Shown here in pieces: positions 8,226 through 16,627 of a stretch of DNA of 64,000 bases (its first letter is position 1; every line of letters starts with the position of its first letter). The stretch lies in assembly GCA_023394615.1 (NCBI GenBank), contig JAEXAI010000022.1, forward strand, positions 1-64,000, read 5' to 3'. The position numbers were made by a program, and so were the translations under genes. This stretch comes from Actinomycetes bacterium. GTDB lineage: Bacteria; Actinomycetota; Coriobacteriia; Coriobacteriales; Eggerthellaceae. The notes beneath the pieces are model-generated. The model was not told the origin of the DNA. It did no database searches and was given only the letters and a program-made list of their open reading frames with translations.

Positions 8226-8537
8226 TTCTTATAACCCCCGATTTGAAATTCTCTCTCTACCGAATTCCTCTATCCATCGTAAAAGATATTTCAACTATGT
8301 AAACAAAAACTTCGATAACGAACAATAATTTTTTTATTTCTGCCGTATATTTGCTTCGAAACTACAATATAAACTGCGTGAAACATCTATTTACAAAACT
8401 AGAGTATTATAGTATGAAAAATTGCTGCATAGAGGGATTTAAGGAAAAGCCCATCAAGAAAGATTTCCTATGACTGGGAAAAAAGGGCCATCTCGAAACG
8501 ATGGTGTGATTCTGGTCTAGATGCAAGAGATTCTGCG
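8226..8537. other. AT-rich gap upstream of the XRE gene; possible 19-codon ORF
   Basis: 312 bp, much richer in A+T than its neighbours. It must hold the XRE promoter. An ATG at 8414 opens a 19-codon frame (MKNCCIEGFKEKPIKKDFL, stop 8471-8473) with no clear Shine-Dalgarno. A small inverted repeat CCATC...GATGG is at ~8489-8505. No known RNA family is recognisable. Confidence 0.4.
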
Positions 8538-9215
8538 CTAGACGAAAAGAAGCAGAATCGCCAAACAGGCCATGCCGAGGTAGTAGGTTGCTTGGTTCAA
8601 AAATTTCATCGGTTTGAATTTAGTTTGATAGAAATAGATGAAAAGCAAGAGCGCATCTGACGTCAAAAAGAGCAGAGCGCCCGCAGTAGCGAGAATTGTA
8701 AGCGTCGATGCACCGGCTGCAATCAGCCACACGGCCGTTTTCGAAAACAACCACGTGACAAGGAAGCCGTAAGGCACCAATGCGGGTTTCATTTTCCCTA
8801 CATCGAGACCGTGAATTCGGTCGATGAAAAGCGCGCCTATAGCGACAATGGCAGGAAGGATCAACTCCACTGCATGGAAAGGCGCAAGATGTGATAAAGC
8901 GACAAGGAATACTAAATGCGCCACTGCGAATGCAGCTACACCAGCTGTGAAAAGCGCGTCGCTCCAATGATTGTCGGCCTTCGCCAATAGCACGTCGCCG
9001 ACAAGGCAGGCTAGAAATGCAGGCGCCATCCATGCGAAAAACCACCAAGCGCCCGATTGTGATGTGCAGAATGCAGCGAGGGTGACAAACCCTAGACTCG
9101 TGAGTGTTTTGAACAACAATCGATGTGGCTCGAGCTTCGTGGGGTAGGCTGCGGTTATGTCAAGTCCCAAAAGGACCAGATATCCGACGAGCAGAATCAG
9201 AAGCGTTGTCGGCAT
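8538..9215 (-). CDS. YhhN/TMEM86-family membrane protein (possible lysoplasmalogenase)
   Basis: 225 aa with about eight hydrophobic segments. Family signs are the intramembrane Lys/Asp positions: FKTLTSLGF, then CLVGDVLLA with its conserved G-D, the AVAHLVFLVAL histidine segment and FLTSDALLLF. Characterised relatives hydrolyse the vinyl-ether bond of lysoplasmalogen; coriobacteria and relatives can contain plasmalogens, so this role is plausible but inferred. The ATG at 9215 is preferred because AAAGGA lies nine bases upstream, whereas it abuts the ATG at 9224. Confidence 0.75.
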   Translation of the reverse strand: MPTTLLILLVGYLVLLGLDITAAYPTKLEPHRLLFKTLTSLGFVTLAAFCTSQSGAWWFFAWMAPAFLACLVGDVLLAKADNHWSDALFTAGVAAFAVAHLVFLVALSHLAPFHAVELILPAIVAIGALFIDRIHGLDVGKMKPALVPYGFLVTWLFSKTAVWLIAAGASTLTILATAGALLFLTSDALLLFIYFYQTKFKPMKFLNQATYYLGMACLAILLLFV

Positions 9216-9338
9216 GGTCGCCATCCTTTCAAAACCTCAGTTACGTGACTCTTTGTAGAGCATCTTAGCACGGAGTATAAGCTGCGACGGCCCGGCATTG
9301 AGTAGGACGCCAAATAGCGCGGATGCACTATTCTGGAA

Positions 9339-9348
9339 TGGTTATAAT
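9339..9348 (+). promoter_or_regulatory. Possible -10 element upstream of moeA
   Basis: TATAAT at 9343-9348 with an upstream TGG; no matching -35 hexamer. It lies ~115 bp before moeA. Confidence 0.3.
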
Positions 9349-9462
9349 AATGCGGTGAACGTTCCGCTGCCTGCCATGTGCAGCTGCACTCTCGCGTGTC
9401 GTTGCTTTTGATGTGGTGGGCGGTGCGCATTATGCAGTCCGTAAATCGATAGGAGAGCTGTT

Positions 9463-10725
9463 ATGCCCGCACCTGAAATGATTTCGCCTGAACGAGCGCG
9501 TGCGCTCGTGCTGGAAAACGTATCGCCGATGCTCAAAGAAACCGTGCCGATTTTGGAATCAGTGGGTCGCGTGGCATCTGAAGACATGAAAAGCGATATC
9601 GATATCGCCCCGTTCGCCCACTCCGCCATGGACGGTTTCGCCCTGCATGCTGTTGATATCGAGGGTGCAACTATTGAGAACCCAATAGTGTTGAGCGTTA
9701 TCGCCGAGGAGGGCGCAGGCGATGTGTACGACGAGCCAATCGCTGCAGGTGAGTGCATTCGCATCATGACCGGCGCGCCGTTGCCCGACGCAGTAGACTC
9801 TGTGGTGAAATACGAAATCGTAGGCGTGGAAGAGGGAGACGGCAAAACGGGTAGTCGAGTGTCTTTCACTGCTCCCACCAAACTGCGCTCTAACGTGCGT
9901 GAAGCCGGCGAGGAAGCAAAAGCTGGTGAGGTGGTGGTGTGCGCAGGCGAGGTTATCGGCAGCGCTGGTGTGGGCTTTTTGGCCGGATGCGGCATCGTGG
10001 AAGTCCCTACGTACCGCAAGCCGAAAGTGGCCATCATCGCGACGGGATCCGAGCTGGTAGATGCGGCGCACGTGCCTGCCCCGGGCAAGATTCGCAACTC
10101 GAACAGCTACGCGATCGCTGCATGCGTGCAAGAAGCCGGCGGGCTGCCTGATATGATGCCCATCGTGCAAGATTCTTTTTCGGCGCTTGAAGATGCCGTA
10201 TCCGATGCCGTATCCGACCATGATTTTGTGATAACGACAGGCGGTGCTGCCAATGGCGATTTCGACTTCATAAAACCTGTCGTGGATGATTTAGGCGAGT
10301 TACTCATGACTACGGTGAACATGCGCCCCGGCAAAGCGCAGACGTTCGGCCTGGTCGCCGACACACCGGTCTTCGGCTTGCCTGGTAATCCCGCAGCCGC
10401 CTACGTGGGATTTGAGATGCTTATTCGCCCAGCGCTTCGCAAGATGCAGGGCTACTCGCATTTTGAACACACGAAAGTAATGGCACGCCTTTCGAAAGAC
10501 GTGAAGAAGAAAGATCCGCGCCGCATTTATATGCGTGCGACGTTGGTGAAAAACGAGCAAGGCGATTACGTTGCCACGCCTGCGAAAAACCAAAGCAGTG
10601 GTCTGTTCGGAGTGATTCAGCGCAGCAATTGCATGATTATAATGCCTGAAGGTCTTGAAAGCCGAAGCGCTGGGTCGCTCGTGGAATGCATTTTATTGGA
10701 TATCCCTGAGGAGTTGGTGTTGTAA
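9463..10725 (+). CDS. moeA: Molybdopterin molybdenumtransferase
   Basis: 420 aa. MoeA inserts molybdate into adenylated molybdopterin to make molybdenum cofactor in the cytosol. Seen in order: SVGRVASEDMKSD and the HSAMDGFALHA motif of the N-terminal domains, IRIMTGAPLPDAVDSVV, the MoaB/MogA-like domain with ATGSEL and TTGGAANGDFDFIK, GLPGNPAAAY, and a C-terminal beta domain. GGAGAG precedes the ATG. The stop overlaps the start of mog (TAATG), so the two are translationally coupled. Confidence 0.95.
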   Translation: MPAPEMISPERARALVLENVSPMLKETVPILESVGRVASEDMKSDIDIAPFAHSAMDGFALHAVDIEGATIENPIVLSVIAEEGAGDVYDEPIAAGECIRIMTGAPLPDAVDSVVKYEIVGVEEGDGKTGSRVSFTAPTKLRSNVREAGEEAKAGEVVVCAGEVIGSAGVGFLAGCGIVEVPTYRKPKVAIIATGSELVDAAHVPAPGKIRNSNSYAIAACVQEAGGLPDMMPIVQDSFSALEDAVSDAVSDHDFVITTGGAANGDFDFIKPVVDDLGELLMTTVNMRPGKAQTFGLVADTPVFGLPGNPAAAYVGFEMLIRPALRKMQGYSHFEHTKVMARLSKDVKKKDPRRIYMRATLVKNEQGDYVATPAKNQSSGLFGVIQRSNCMIIMPEGLESRSAGSLVECILLDIPEELVL

Positions 10726-11279
10726 TGAGCGCTGTCGAAAACGATGCAATGAATGCCTGCAAAAACGCTTCGCACGCACAAGGAACCCCGCAGCCAAAAG
10801 CCGCCCGCATCCCGCGCATAGCCATTATCACGTGTTCTGACACGCGTGATATGTCCCGCGATACCGCAGGTGCCGCCCTGGAGGGCCTCATCCGCGAAGC
10901 GGGTTGGGAAGTGGCGGATCATGTGGTGGTGAAGGACGAGCGCGACCAAATCGGCGCCGCTATCGTATACGCCGCCGATGAGCTCGATGCCGACGTAGTG
11001 CTTACCTGTGGCGGCAGCGGTCTTTCTCTGCGCGATGTGACTCCGGAAGCCACTGCTGATGTGTGCGAGCGCAATGTGCCGGGTATCGCCGAGGCCATGC
11101 GAGCCTACAGTTTGGCTATCACGCCGCATGCTATGCTTTCCCGTGCTGTGTGCATGCAACGCGGGCGTCATTTGGTTATAAATCTGCCGGGCAGCGAAAA
11201 GGCCGCTCGCGAAAACTGGGCTGGCGTGATGGGAGCGCTTCCCCATGCCATTTCGATGATGGCGGGTGAAGGGCACTGA
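10725..11279 (+). CDS. mog: Molybdopterin adenylyltransferase (MogA/MoaB family)
   Basis: 184 aa; activates molybdopterin by adenylation before MoeA inserts metal. After a ~25-residue extension the domain begins IPRIAIITCSDTRDMSRDTAG; the catalytic TGGTG loop reads TCGGSGLSLRDVTPEAT, with Cys and Ser where Gly-Gly and Gly-Thr are usual. It is coupled to moeA and its 3' end runs into the region upstream of alr. MogA and MoaB cannot be separated on sequence alone. Confidence 0.9.
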   Translation: MSAVENDAMNACKNASHAQGTPQPKAARIPRIAIITCSDTRDMSRDTAGAALEGLIREAGWEVADHVVVKDERDQIGAAIVYAADELDADVVLTCGGSGLSLRDVTPEATADVCERNVPGIAEAMRAYSLAITPHAMLSRAVCMQRGRHLVINLPGSEKAARENWAGVMGALPHAISMMAGEGH

Positions 11280-11337
11280 CCCTGCGGCAGGCTGCGCTAT
11301 ACTTGTCTGCGTTTCAAAAACAGAAAGGCGCGATACA

Positions 11338-12615
11338 GTGACAGATAGCGAACCGTTGAACGGTTTCACCGGGTTCAATCGGAAAAACGATAATTACCAA
11401 TACTCAAGGAACATCGACGAGATGAAGCAGCGGGCTACCGTTGAATTCGATAAAGAGCACGTTGATGCCACTTCAGAAAACGACCGCCGATGGGCGTGGA
11501 TTGAAATAGACCAGTCGGCTATACGCCACAATGCGTTGGAAGCGAAGCGCTTCATGCGTCCAGGGTGTCGCTTGATGGCTGTGGTGAAAGCCGATGCATA
11601 CGGTCACGGCGCTGTGGTGTGCGCAAAAGCCGCGTTAGGCTCAGGCGCTGACTACTTGGGTGTAGCCACGGTGGATGAAGGCATCCAGTTGCGTGATGCG
11701 GGTATCAAAGCACCGATTCTGGTGTTGGCTGAGCCTCCTGCAACGGCTATTCCGCTGCTTTTATACTACGACATCTATCCCGCCGTCTATACGGCTGAAT
11801 TTGCGTTGGCCTATGCGGAGACAGCCGACATGCATGGCATGAAGGCGCCGTATCATTTGGCAGTGAACACGGGTATGAACCGCATTGGCGTGCGTGCTGA
11901 AGACGTAATCGAATTCATGCGTCAAGTCAGTTTTCACCGTGCGTTGCAGCAGGTGGGCATGTTCACGCACTTTGCCACGGCAGACTGCCCTGAGAATCTG
12001 GACTTTCAGATACAGGTAAAACGTTTCAAAGACGCGGTGGAGGCGCTGCGTACAGCGGGTATTGATCCGGGTATCGTGCATGCGGCCAATTCTGCTGCGT
12101 TGTTCCGCTACCCCGACACGCACTTCGACATGTGCCGCTTGGGCATATCACTCTACGGTTTTCACCCGTGTCGCGAGACCATAGGGCGCGCTGATTTGCG
12201 TCCGGCGATGGGAGTGTATGCGCGCGTGACCAACGTGAGCACCGTGCCTATGAGTGAAGGCGTGAGCTATGGGCTGAACTATCGCAGTCCTGGCAGCGTG
12301 AAGATTTGCACAGTGCCGCTCGGTTATGCCGACGGTTTGCGTCGCGGGCTTTCCGGGCAGGGCAATTTCATATTGGATGGTCAATACTGTCGTCAGGTGG
12401 GAAACATCTGCATGGACCAGTGCATGTTCGAAGTGGATTTGCGCTCTTACGGCACGCGAGATCGCTTAGATCCGCAGATTGGCGACAAGGTGACTATCGT
12501 CGGGGCGCAGGGCGATGCCGTGTGCACCATCACGGAAATGGCTTACACGCTAGGGACCATCGAGCACGAAGTGGCCATCGGTTTCTCGCACAGGCTACCG
12601 CGTTTGTTCGTCTAA
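11338..12615 (+). CDS. alr: Alanine racemase
   Basis: PLP-dependent enzyme making D-alanine for peptidoglycan. Lys84 in AVVKADAYGHG binds PLP; the family's second catalytic Tyr is in VSYGLNYR; GISLYGFHP and GNICMDQCMFEVD are conserved substrate/PLP loops. The GTG at 11338 has AGAAAGG nine bases upstream and gives 425 aa, with ~50 residues before the usual family start (RWAWIEIDQSAIRHN). A longer in-frame ATG at 11266 would overlap mog and lacks a ribosome site. The polar N-terminal extension has no recognisable domain. Confidence 0.93.
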   Translation: MTDSEPLNGFTGFNRKNDNYQYSRNIDEMKQRATVEFDKEHVDATSENDRRWAWIEIDQSAIRHNALEAKRFMRPGCRLMAVVKADAYGHGAVVCAKAALGSGADYLGVATVDEGIQLRDAGIKAPILVLAEPPATAIPLLLYYDIYPAVYTAEFALAYAETADMHGMKAPYHLAVNTGMNRIGVRAEDVIEFMRQVSFHRALQQVGMFTHFATADCPENLDFQIQVKRFKDAVEALRTAGIDPGIVHAANSAALFRYPDTHFDMCRLGISLYGFHPCRETIGRADLRPAMGVYARVTNVSTVPMSEGVSYGLNYRSPGSVKICTVPLGYADGLRRGLSGQGNFILDGQYCRQVGNICMDQCMFEVDLRSYGTRDRLDPQIGDKVTIVGAQGDAVCTITEMAYTLGTIEHEVAIGFSHRLPRLFV

Positions 12616-13076
12616 ACCTGTCAAAGGTGTCAAAGGGACGGGTCGTTTGACACGTTTTCATATCCCGTCCGCGCAATTGCAGCAGCGCGTGCACGGGATA
12701 TGCGTGCGCGCGCCGGGTCGTGCTTATCCCGCGTCGAACCGCGCAAAGGCACGGCGAATGATTCGGCCTCGGCTCATTTTATCCCTGCACTCTAAGGCCG
12801 AAGCACAGACTGCGCCGTGCTTCATGCGCGCGCTTCTTTGACGGGGCGCTCCAACGGACACGCCCGCATATCCCGTGCGCGCACCACCGCCGCTACCTCC
12901 GTGCGTGCCTTTGCTCGAATCTGCCGAATGTGGCCTCACCACGGCTGTGGCATTTCACCCGACTGCATTCTGCGTGATAAGCGCTGCGGCCTGCACTCAT
13001 ACTCAAACGAGTGGTCTATAATCAGCAGAAGCTGTGCCGCCGCGCTCGGGCGCATCGACAGAAAGAAGCATGCATC
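12616..13076. other. 461-bp gap between alr and udg with short GC-rich repeats
   Basis: Besides the REP-like palindrome it holds ATATCCCGTCCGCGC (12660-12674), ATATCCCGTGCGCGC (12868-12882) and an inverted, near-identical copy at 12687-12701. Open frames across it have no family features, so I see no gene. The udg promoter must be near its right end (TCTATAATC at ~13014). Confidence 0.5.
12627..12653. repeat. REP-like palindrome (dispersed family)
   Basis: GTGTCAAA (12627-12634) and TTTGACAC (12646-12653) flank the loop GGGACGGGTCG. The same core (reverse: TGTCAAACGACCCGTCC) recurs at 17513-17543, 57898-57922 and, degenerate, in 52801-52920. Confidence 0.7.
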
Positions 13077-13649
13077 ATGCATAAACCGCATATTCCACTA
13101 GATGAACTGAAGGCGCAGGCCGAAGAGTGCCGCGCCTGCCCGCTGTGTGACGGACGTACGAACTTGGTGTTCGGCGTGGGCAATCCGCATGCGCGCGTGA
13201 TGATTGTGGGGGAGGCGCCGGGCAAAAACGAAGACCTTCAGGGTGAGCCCTTCGTGGGCAAAGCAGGGCAGTACCTCAACGAGCTTTTGGAATTGGCTGA
13301 CTTGAAGCGTGAGGATGTTTACATCGCCAATGTGCTGAAATGCCGTCCACCGGGAAACCGCAATCCGCAACCTGACGAGATTCTAGCCTGTACGCCTTTT
13401 TTACGCGAACAGACGCGCACCATCGATCCTGATTTCATCGTGACGCTGGGCAATTTTTCAACAAAGTTCATCCTGAAAACAGACCGCGGCATCACGGGGT
13501 TGCATGGAAAACTGCAGCAGGCGGGAAAGTTCGAGGTGTTTCCTGTGTACCATCCGGCAGCGGCAATATACGACCGCTCGAAACGCACGGCGCTCGATGA
13601 GGATTTCCGCGAGTTGGGCAGGCTGCTGAAAGAAACAGCCAGCGAGTAG
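13077..13649 (+). CDS. Uracil-DNA glycosylase, family 4 (Fe-S)
   Basis: 190 aa; removes uracil from deaminated DNA. The 4Fe-4S cysteines are C18 and C21 (CRACPLC), C89 (CRPPGNRNP) and C105. The catalytic/binding motifs GEAPGKNED (residues 45-53) and YHPAAAIYDR are present. The ATG at 13077 fits the family N-terminus and follows AGAAAGAAG. The 3' end of this gene is duplicated downstream as a 37-bp tandem repeat. Similar to the TIGR00758-type phage SPO1 polymerase-related UDGs. Confidence 0.9.
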   Translation: MHKPHIPLDELKAQAEECRACPLCDGRTNLVFGVGNPHARVMIVGEAPGKNEDLQGEPFVGKAGQYLNELLELADLKREDVYIANVLKCRPPGNRNPQPDEILACTPFLREQTRTIDPDFIVTLGNFSTKFILKTDRGITGLHGKLQQAGKFEVFPVYHPAAAIYDRSKRTALDEDFRELGRLLKETASE

Positions 13650-13730
13650 GCTTGGGCAGGCTGCAAAAGAGTGCGCCAGCGAGCAGGCTTGGGCAGGCTG
13701 CAAAAGAGTGCGCCAGCGAGCAGGCTTGGC
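13644..13730. repeat. 37-bp tandem repeat derived from the udg 3' end
   Basis: Unit 1 13644-13680, unit 2 13681-13717 and partial unit 3 13718-13730. The preceding coding segment 13611-13643 is a diverged copy of the same unit, so the array looks like a duplication of the gene's terminus. In unit 1 GAGTAG holds the udg stop; units 2 and 3 read GAGCAG. Confidence 0.8.
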
Positions 13731-13788
13731 GACCTCGTGACGAACGACTGCGGCTAGACCAACTCAATCGCATGTCGAGCTCAGCGGG

Positions 13789-14715
13789 CTATAACCACTT
13801 GCGACGCTTGAAGATGACCAGTTCTATAACGACGATAATCAGGCAAATGATGACCACGCCCGCGTAACCAAACACCCAATCGAGTTCGGGCATGTATTTG
13901 AAATTCATGCCATACCAGCTGGTCACTAGCGTGAGCGGTACGAAGATGGACGTGATTACCGTCAGCCAGCGCATCGTTTCATTCTGCTTTACGTCTATTT
14001 GGGTCTGCTGAAGTTCGAACAGCTGCAGGCTGTACTCTTTCAGGGTGCCAGCACGTTGGAATAACCTATCGGCATGGCTTCTGAACAGGCCGAACAGTCG
14101 AGCATCCGCATCGCTGAACAACTCGTTTTCGTTATCTTCCAAAAGCTCGCCCACATCTTCGAGCTGCTCGTAGTAATAGCCTAGATGCAGCAGTTCGCGG
14201 CGCATGCGCGTAACGGACGAATTCGCCTCGGCGCATCCCATGTCCGCGATGGTTTCTTCCACGGTTTCAAGCGTTTCCTCAAACGTTTCCAAATATGCGG
14301 CGTCTTCGCCAATCAAGTCCTCGAGCAGGTAAAACAGTATACGAGCCAACGTCAGGGGCGAACGGTGATGGGCGTCGCAGAATTCCTTCAGCATGTTTGC
14401 GGCCATGTCCGTGTCGTCTATCACAATCAGGCGTCGCTCGTCGATGTAGAAAGAGACGGGACGTCCCGGATGGTCCAAATTGCGTTTATCGGGCAGGGCA
14501 ACCACGCCGACGGTGCACGCCTCAAGCAAATCGGCGTGGCTGGAGTGTTTGCGCAAAAGAGTCTTTGTGGCAAAGGGCCGGTCTAAAGCGTTGGCGCATG
14601 AGTCAGTGAATTCTTGGTTGCTCAGGACCTGCACCACCTCTCGGTAATCCGAATAATCGAACGTCACCGGGGTTTCGGTCATGCAGATACCCTGCACGTC
14701 GTATTGAATCGCCAT
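13789..14715 (-). CDS. corA: CorA-family magnesium/divalent cation transporter
   Basis: 308 aa. The long soluble N-terminal domain is rich in Glu/Asp and coiled-coil-like (YYEQLEDVGELLEDNENELF), then two C-terminal TMs flank the family signature YGMNF (selectivity filter) and MPELDWVFGYAG. It functions as a pentamer in the membrane. A 27-bp tandem duplication lies in its upstream region. It is convergent with udg. Confidence 0.9.
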   Translation of the reverse strand: MAIQYDVQGICMTETPVTFDYSDYREVVQVLSNQEFTDSCANALDRPFATKTLLRKHSSHADLLEACTVGVVALPDKRNLDHPGRPVSFYIDERRLIVIDDTDMAANMLKEFCDAHHRSPLTLARILFYLLEDLIGEDAAYLETFEETLETVEETIADMGCAEANSSVTRMRRELLHLGYYYEQLEDVGELLEDNENELFSDADARLFGLFRSHADRLFQRAGTLKEYSLQLFELQQTQIDVKQNETMRWLTVITSIFVPLTLVTSWYGMNFKYMPELDWVFGYAGVVIICLIIVVIELVIFKRRKWL

Positions 14716-14759
14716 GGCATGCCTTCCTAATCTTTCCTAGAGATTATAGCGTTCAATGT

Positions 14760-14813
14760 GATGATGCGACTGAGGAACGCGCAACTGATGATGCGACTGA
14801 GGAACGCGCAACG
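14760..14813. repeat. Two perfect-but-one-base 27-bp tandem copies upstream of corA
   Basis: Units 14760-14786 and 14787-14813 begin GATGATGCGACTGAGG and differ only in the last base. They lie 45 bp upstream of the corA start, i.e. in its likely promoter region. Confidence 0.85.
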
Positions 14814-14988
14814 TTCGAACGGTTATTGCTGTGTATCGGCAGTCCGCCGCCATGTTCATTGGAAGGGGAAGCCAGATTTCAATCAAAGCGTTGAAAAATC
14901 GAGTTGCGTTTCGAAAGCTGTTGTTTCAAAAGCTGTTGCATCAATCCGCCCACGCAGATGCCATCGCACCCGTTTTATTGCCTTAAAA

Positions 14989-15204
14989 CATTTTTTGCGA
15001 TTTCAAAACAGGAAAACGCCAAGTAAGCGAGGTAAAGTACGATGCTGTCTCATATAAGTCTCTCCTAATCGGCTGAAATCGGGAAAGACGGAAAACCCGC
15101 TCCGTATAACAGCAGGTCACAGGAGACTACCTTGCACGGGCGGAAATAGGACTCGTACTTTACTTCGCTTGCTCGCCATTATTCTGTTTCCAAATCGGAA
15201 AATG
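14989..15204. mobile_element. MITE-like element with ~55-bp imperfect terminal inverted repeats
   Basis: Left arm 14989-15044 and the reverse complement of 15150-15204 align along their length (both begin CATTTT and share GTAAAGTACGA near the inner end). The ~105-bp centre has no coding signal. Target-site duplication was not recognised. Confidence 0.55.
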
Positions 15205-15268
15205 CCCCGAAACCGTGGTCGTGGGCTGTGTCTCGGAAGTTGGTGTATGAATCCCGACTTCGGGACGC

Positions 15269-15418
15269 AGGACTCGGTGATTCGGCAAGGAGCAGGACTC
15301 AGCGATTCAGCAAGGAGCGAGGCCCAGCGATTCAGCAAGGAGCGGGACTCGGCGACTTAGCAAGGAGCGAGGCCCGGTGATTCAGCAAGGAGCGGGACTC
15401 GGCGACTTAGTGTGCTGC
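15269..15418. repeat. Six 25-bp tandem repeats
   Basis: Units start at 15269, 15294, 15319, 15344, 15369 and 15394, each close to GGACTCGGCGATTCAGCAAG; units alternate between a GGACTC and a GGCCC/GAGGCCC variant (15319, 15369), implying duplication of a two-unit block. The sixth unit is degenerate at its end. Confidence 0.85.
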
Positions 15419-15446
15419 AGAGGAAAACATGTCAAAAAAGTGCAGC

Positions 15447-15684
15447 TTCTTGCAAATCTTCCGGTCGATCCCCCGTTTTTGTAAGAAAAGTGCAGCATTA
15501 GGTTTTTCCGCACTTGATTTCACTGACGTCCTTTTTCGAGCACGCCGCTGAACTGCGACGATGCAATCAAGCTCCAGATGGTGCATTTCGAATACTGAAC
15601 AATGCATACTATGAGTTAACTTATTTGCCAATTATTGCACTTTTCTTCCAAAAACGAGGAATCGACTTCGAAAAAAGGTTGCAG
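15447..15684. mobile_element. MITE-like element with ~46-bp inverted repeats
   Basis: Arms 15447-15492 and 15637-15684 share TCGAT..C..CGTTTTTG and AAGAAAAGTGC in inverted orientation. The centre is ~144 bp. No transposase is near. Confidence 0.5.
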
Positions 15685-15903
15685 TCCATGGGAGGAGCTT
15701 CGAAGGCTAGGGGGCACCCCGAAACCAGATCGATGCGCTCACTTTTATGCGATCTGTGCAATTGCTTGGTTGTGCGGTCGGCCCTCATTCGTGCCGTTTC
15801 GCGCCGATGGGAGCCCATTGCGCAACGCAAGTACGCGCGCTTGTCCTACAATCGCAACTGACAATAGAAAGCAGTGTGTGGTATCAATTGATGGGAGAGC
15901 ATT

Positions 15904-16476
15904 ATGGAAAAGGAAATGCGCGGGCCGGTATGCGTGTTTTTGGCCGATGGGTTTGAAGAAGTTGAAGGGCTGACTGTGGTGGACGTGCTCAGGCGCGCAG
16001 GAATCCCCGTGAAAACCGTTTCGATAAAAGACAGCCGCAAGGTGAAAAGCTCCCACGGCATTAAAATGAAGGCCGATAAGAAGCTGATTGATATCGACTT
16101 TGCCAAAGTGGATATGATTGTGCTTCCTGGCGGATTGCAAGGTACCCAGAATCTGGAAGCGTGTGAGCCGTTGCTCGATGCCCTGCGGGAATTCAACGAC
16201 CAAAAGCGTCCTATCGCCGCTATTTGTGCCGCACCGCGCATATTCGCGCATTTGGGATTCTTGAACGATAAGCCTGCAGCTTGCAATCCGTGTATCGAGG
16301 ATCAGATGGGAAATGCCACCATTGCAAAAGACAAAAAAGTGGTAAGCGACGGGCATATCATTACCAGTTGCGGTATGGGTACAGCGCTTCCGTTTGCGCT
16401 TGCCATTGTGAAATACTACCAGGGACAAGAGGGCCTGGACAAGGTTTTGCCCGGAATCGTGTATTCATGCTCGTAG
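15904..16476 (+). CDS. DJ-1/PfpI family protein (YajL-like)
   Basis: 190 aa. The DJ-1 fold is shown by FLADGFEEVEGLTVVDVLRRAGI (with the conserved Glu), MIVLPGG and the nucleophile elbow AAICAAPRIFAHLG carrying the reactive cysteine. Relatives act in oxidative or glyoxal stress protection, or as chaperones/deglycases; the precise role is unsettled. GGGAGAG precedes the ATG. Single gene; a weak hairpin (CCCG/CGGG plus TTTT, ~16538-16554) may end it. Confidence 0.88.
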   Translation: MEKEMRGPVCVFLADGFEEVEGLTVVDVLRRAGIPVKTVSIKDSRKVKSSHGIKMKADKKLIDIDFAKVDMIVLPGGLQGTQNLEACEPLLDALREFNDQKRPIAAICAAPRIFAHLGFLNDKPAACNPCIEDQMGNATIAKDKKVVSDGHIITSCGMGTALPFALAIVKYYQGQEGLDKVLPGIVYSCS

Positions 16477-16627
16477 AAGCCCGGGTTATGTGGCCTAGGC
16501 TTTTGGTACGGAAAAAATGATGCCATTCCCGAGCAGCGGGTTTTGTGGCGGGGTATACCTTTGCGACCAGCTGATAGGCTGCCGTCCAATCGCTTGGGTC
16601 CAATCGTTTTCGGGCTGCGTTAGTTTC

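Larger units (their letters stand above)
14716..15903. other. 1.2-kb gene-poor tract made of short repeats
   Basis: Holds, in order, the 27-bp duplication, an inverted-repeat element, a 25-bp tandem array and a second inverted-repeat element. Frames of 60-115 codons exist on both strands, but they follow the repeats and show no family sequence; both inverted arms of the last element even encode the same peptide fragment (QKRGID) on opposite strands. I see no gene. Confidence 0.6.

Noticed and set aside
9225..9462. Moco riboswitch upstream of moeA
   Set aside because: I could not match the conserved Moco RNA core in the leader; only a possible -10 is visible.
15514..15861. 115-codon plus-strand frame
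   Set aside because: Made largely from an inverted-repeat arm; no ribosome site or family similarity.
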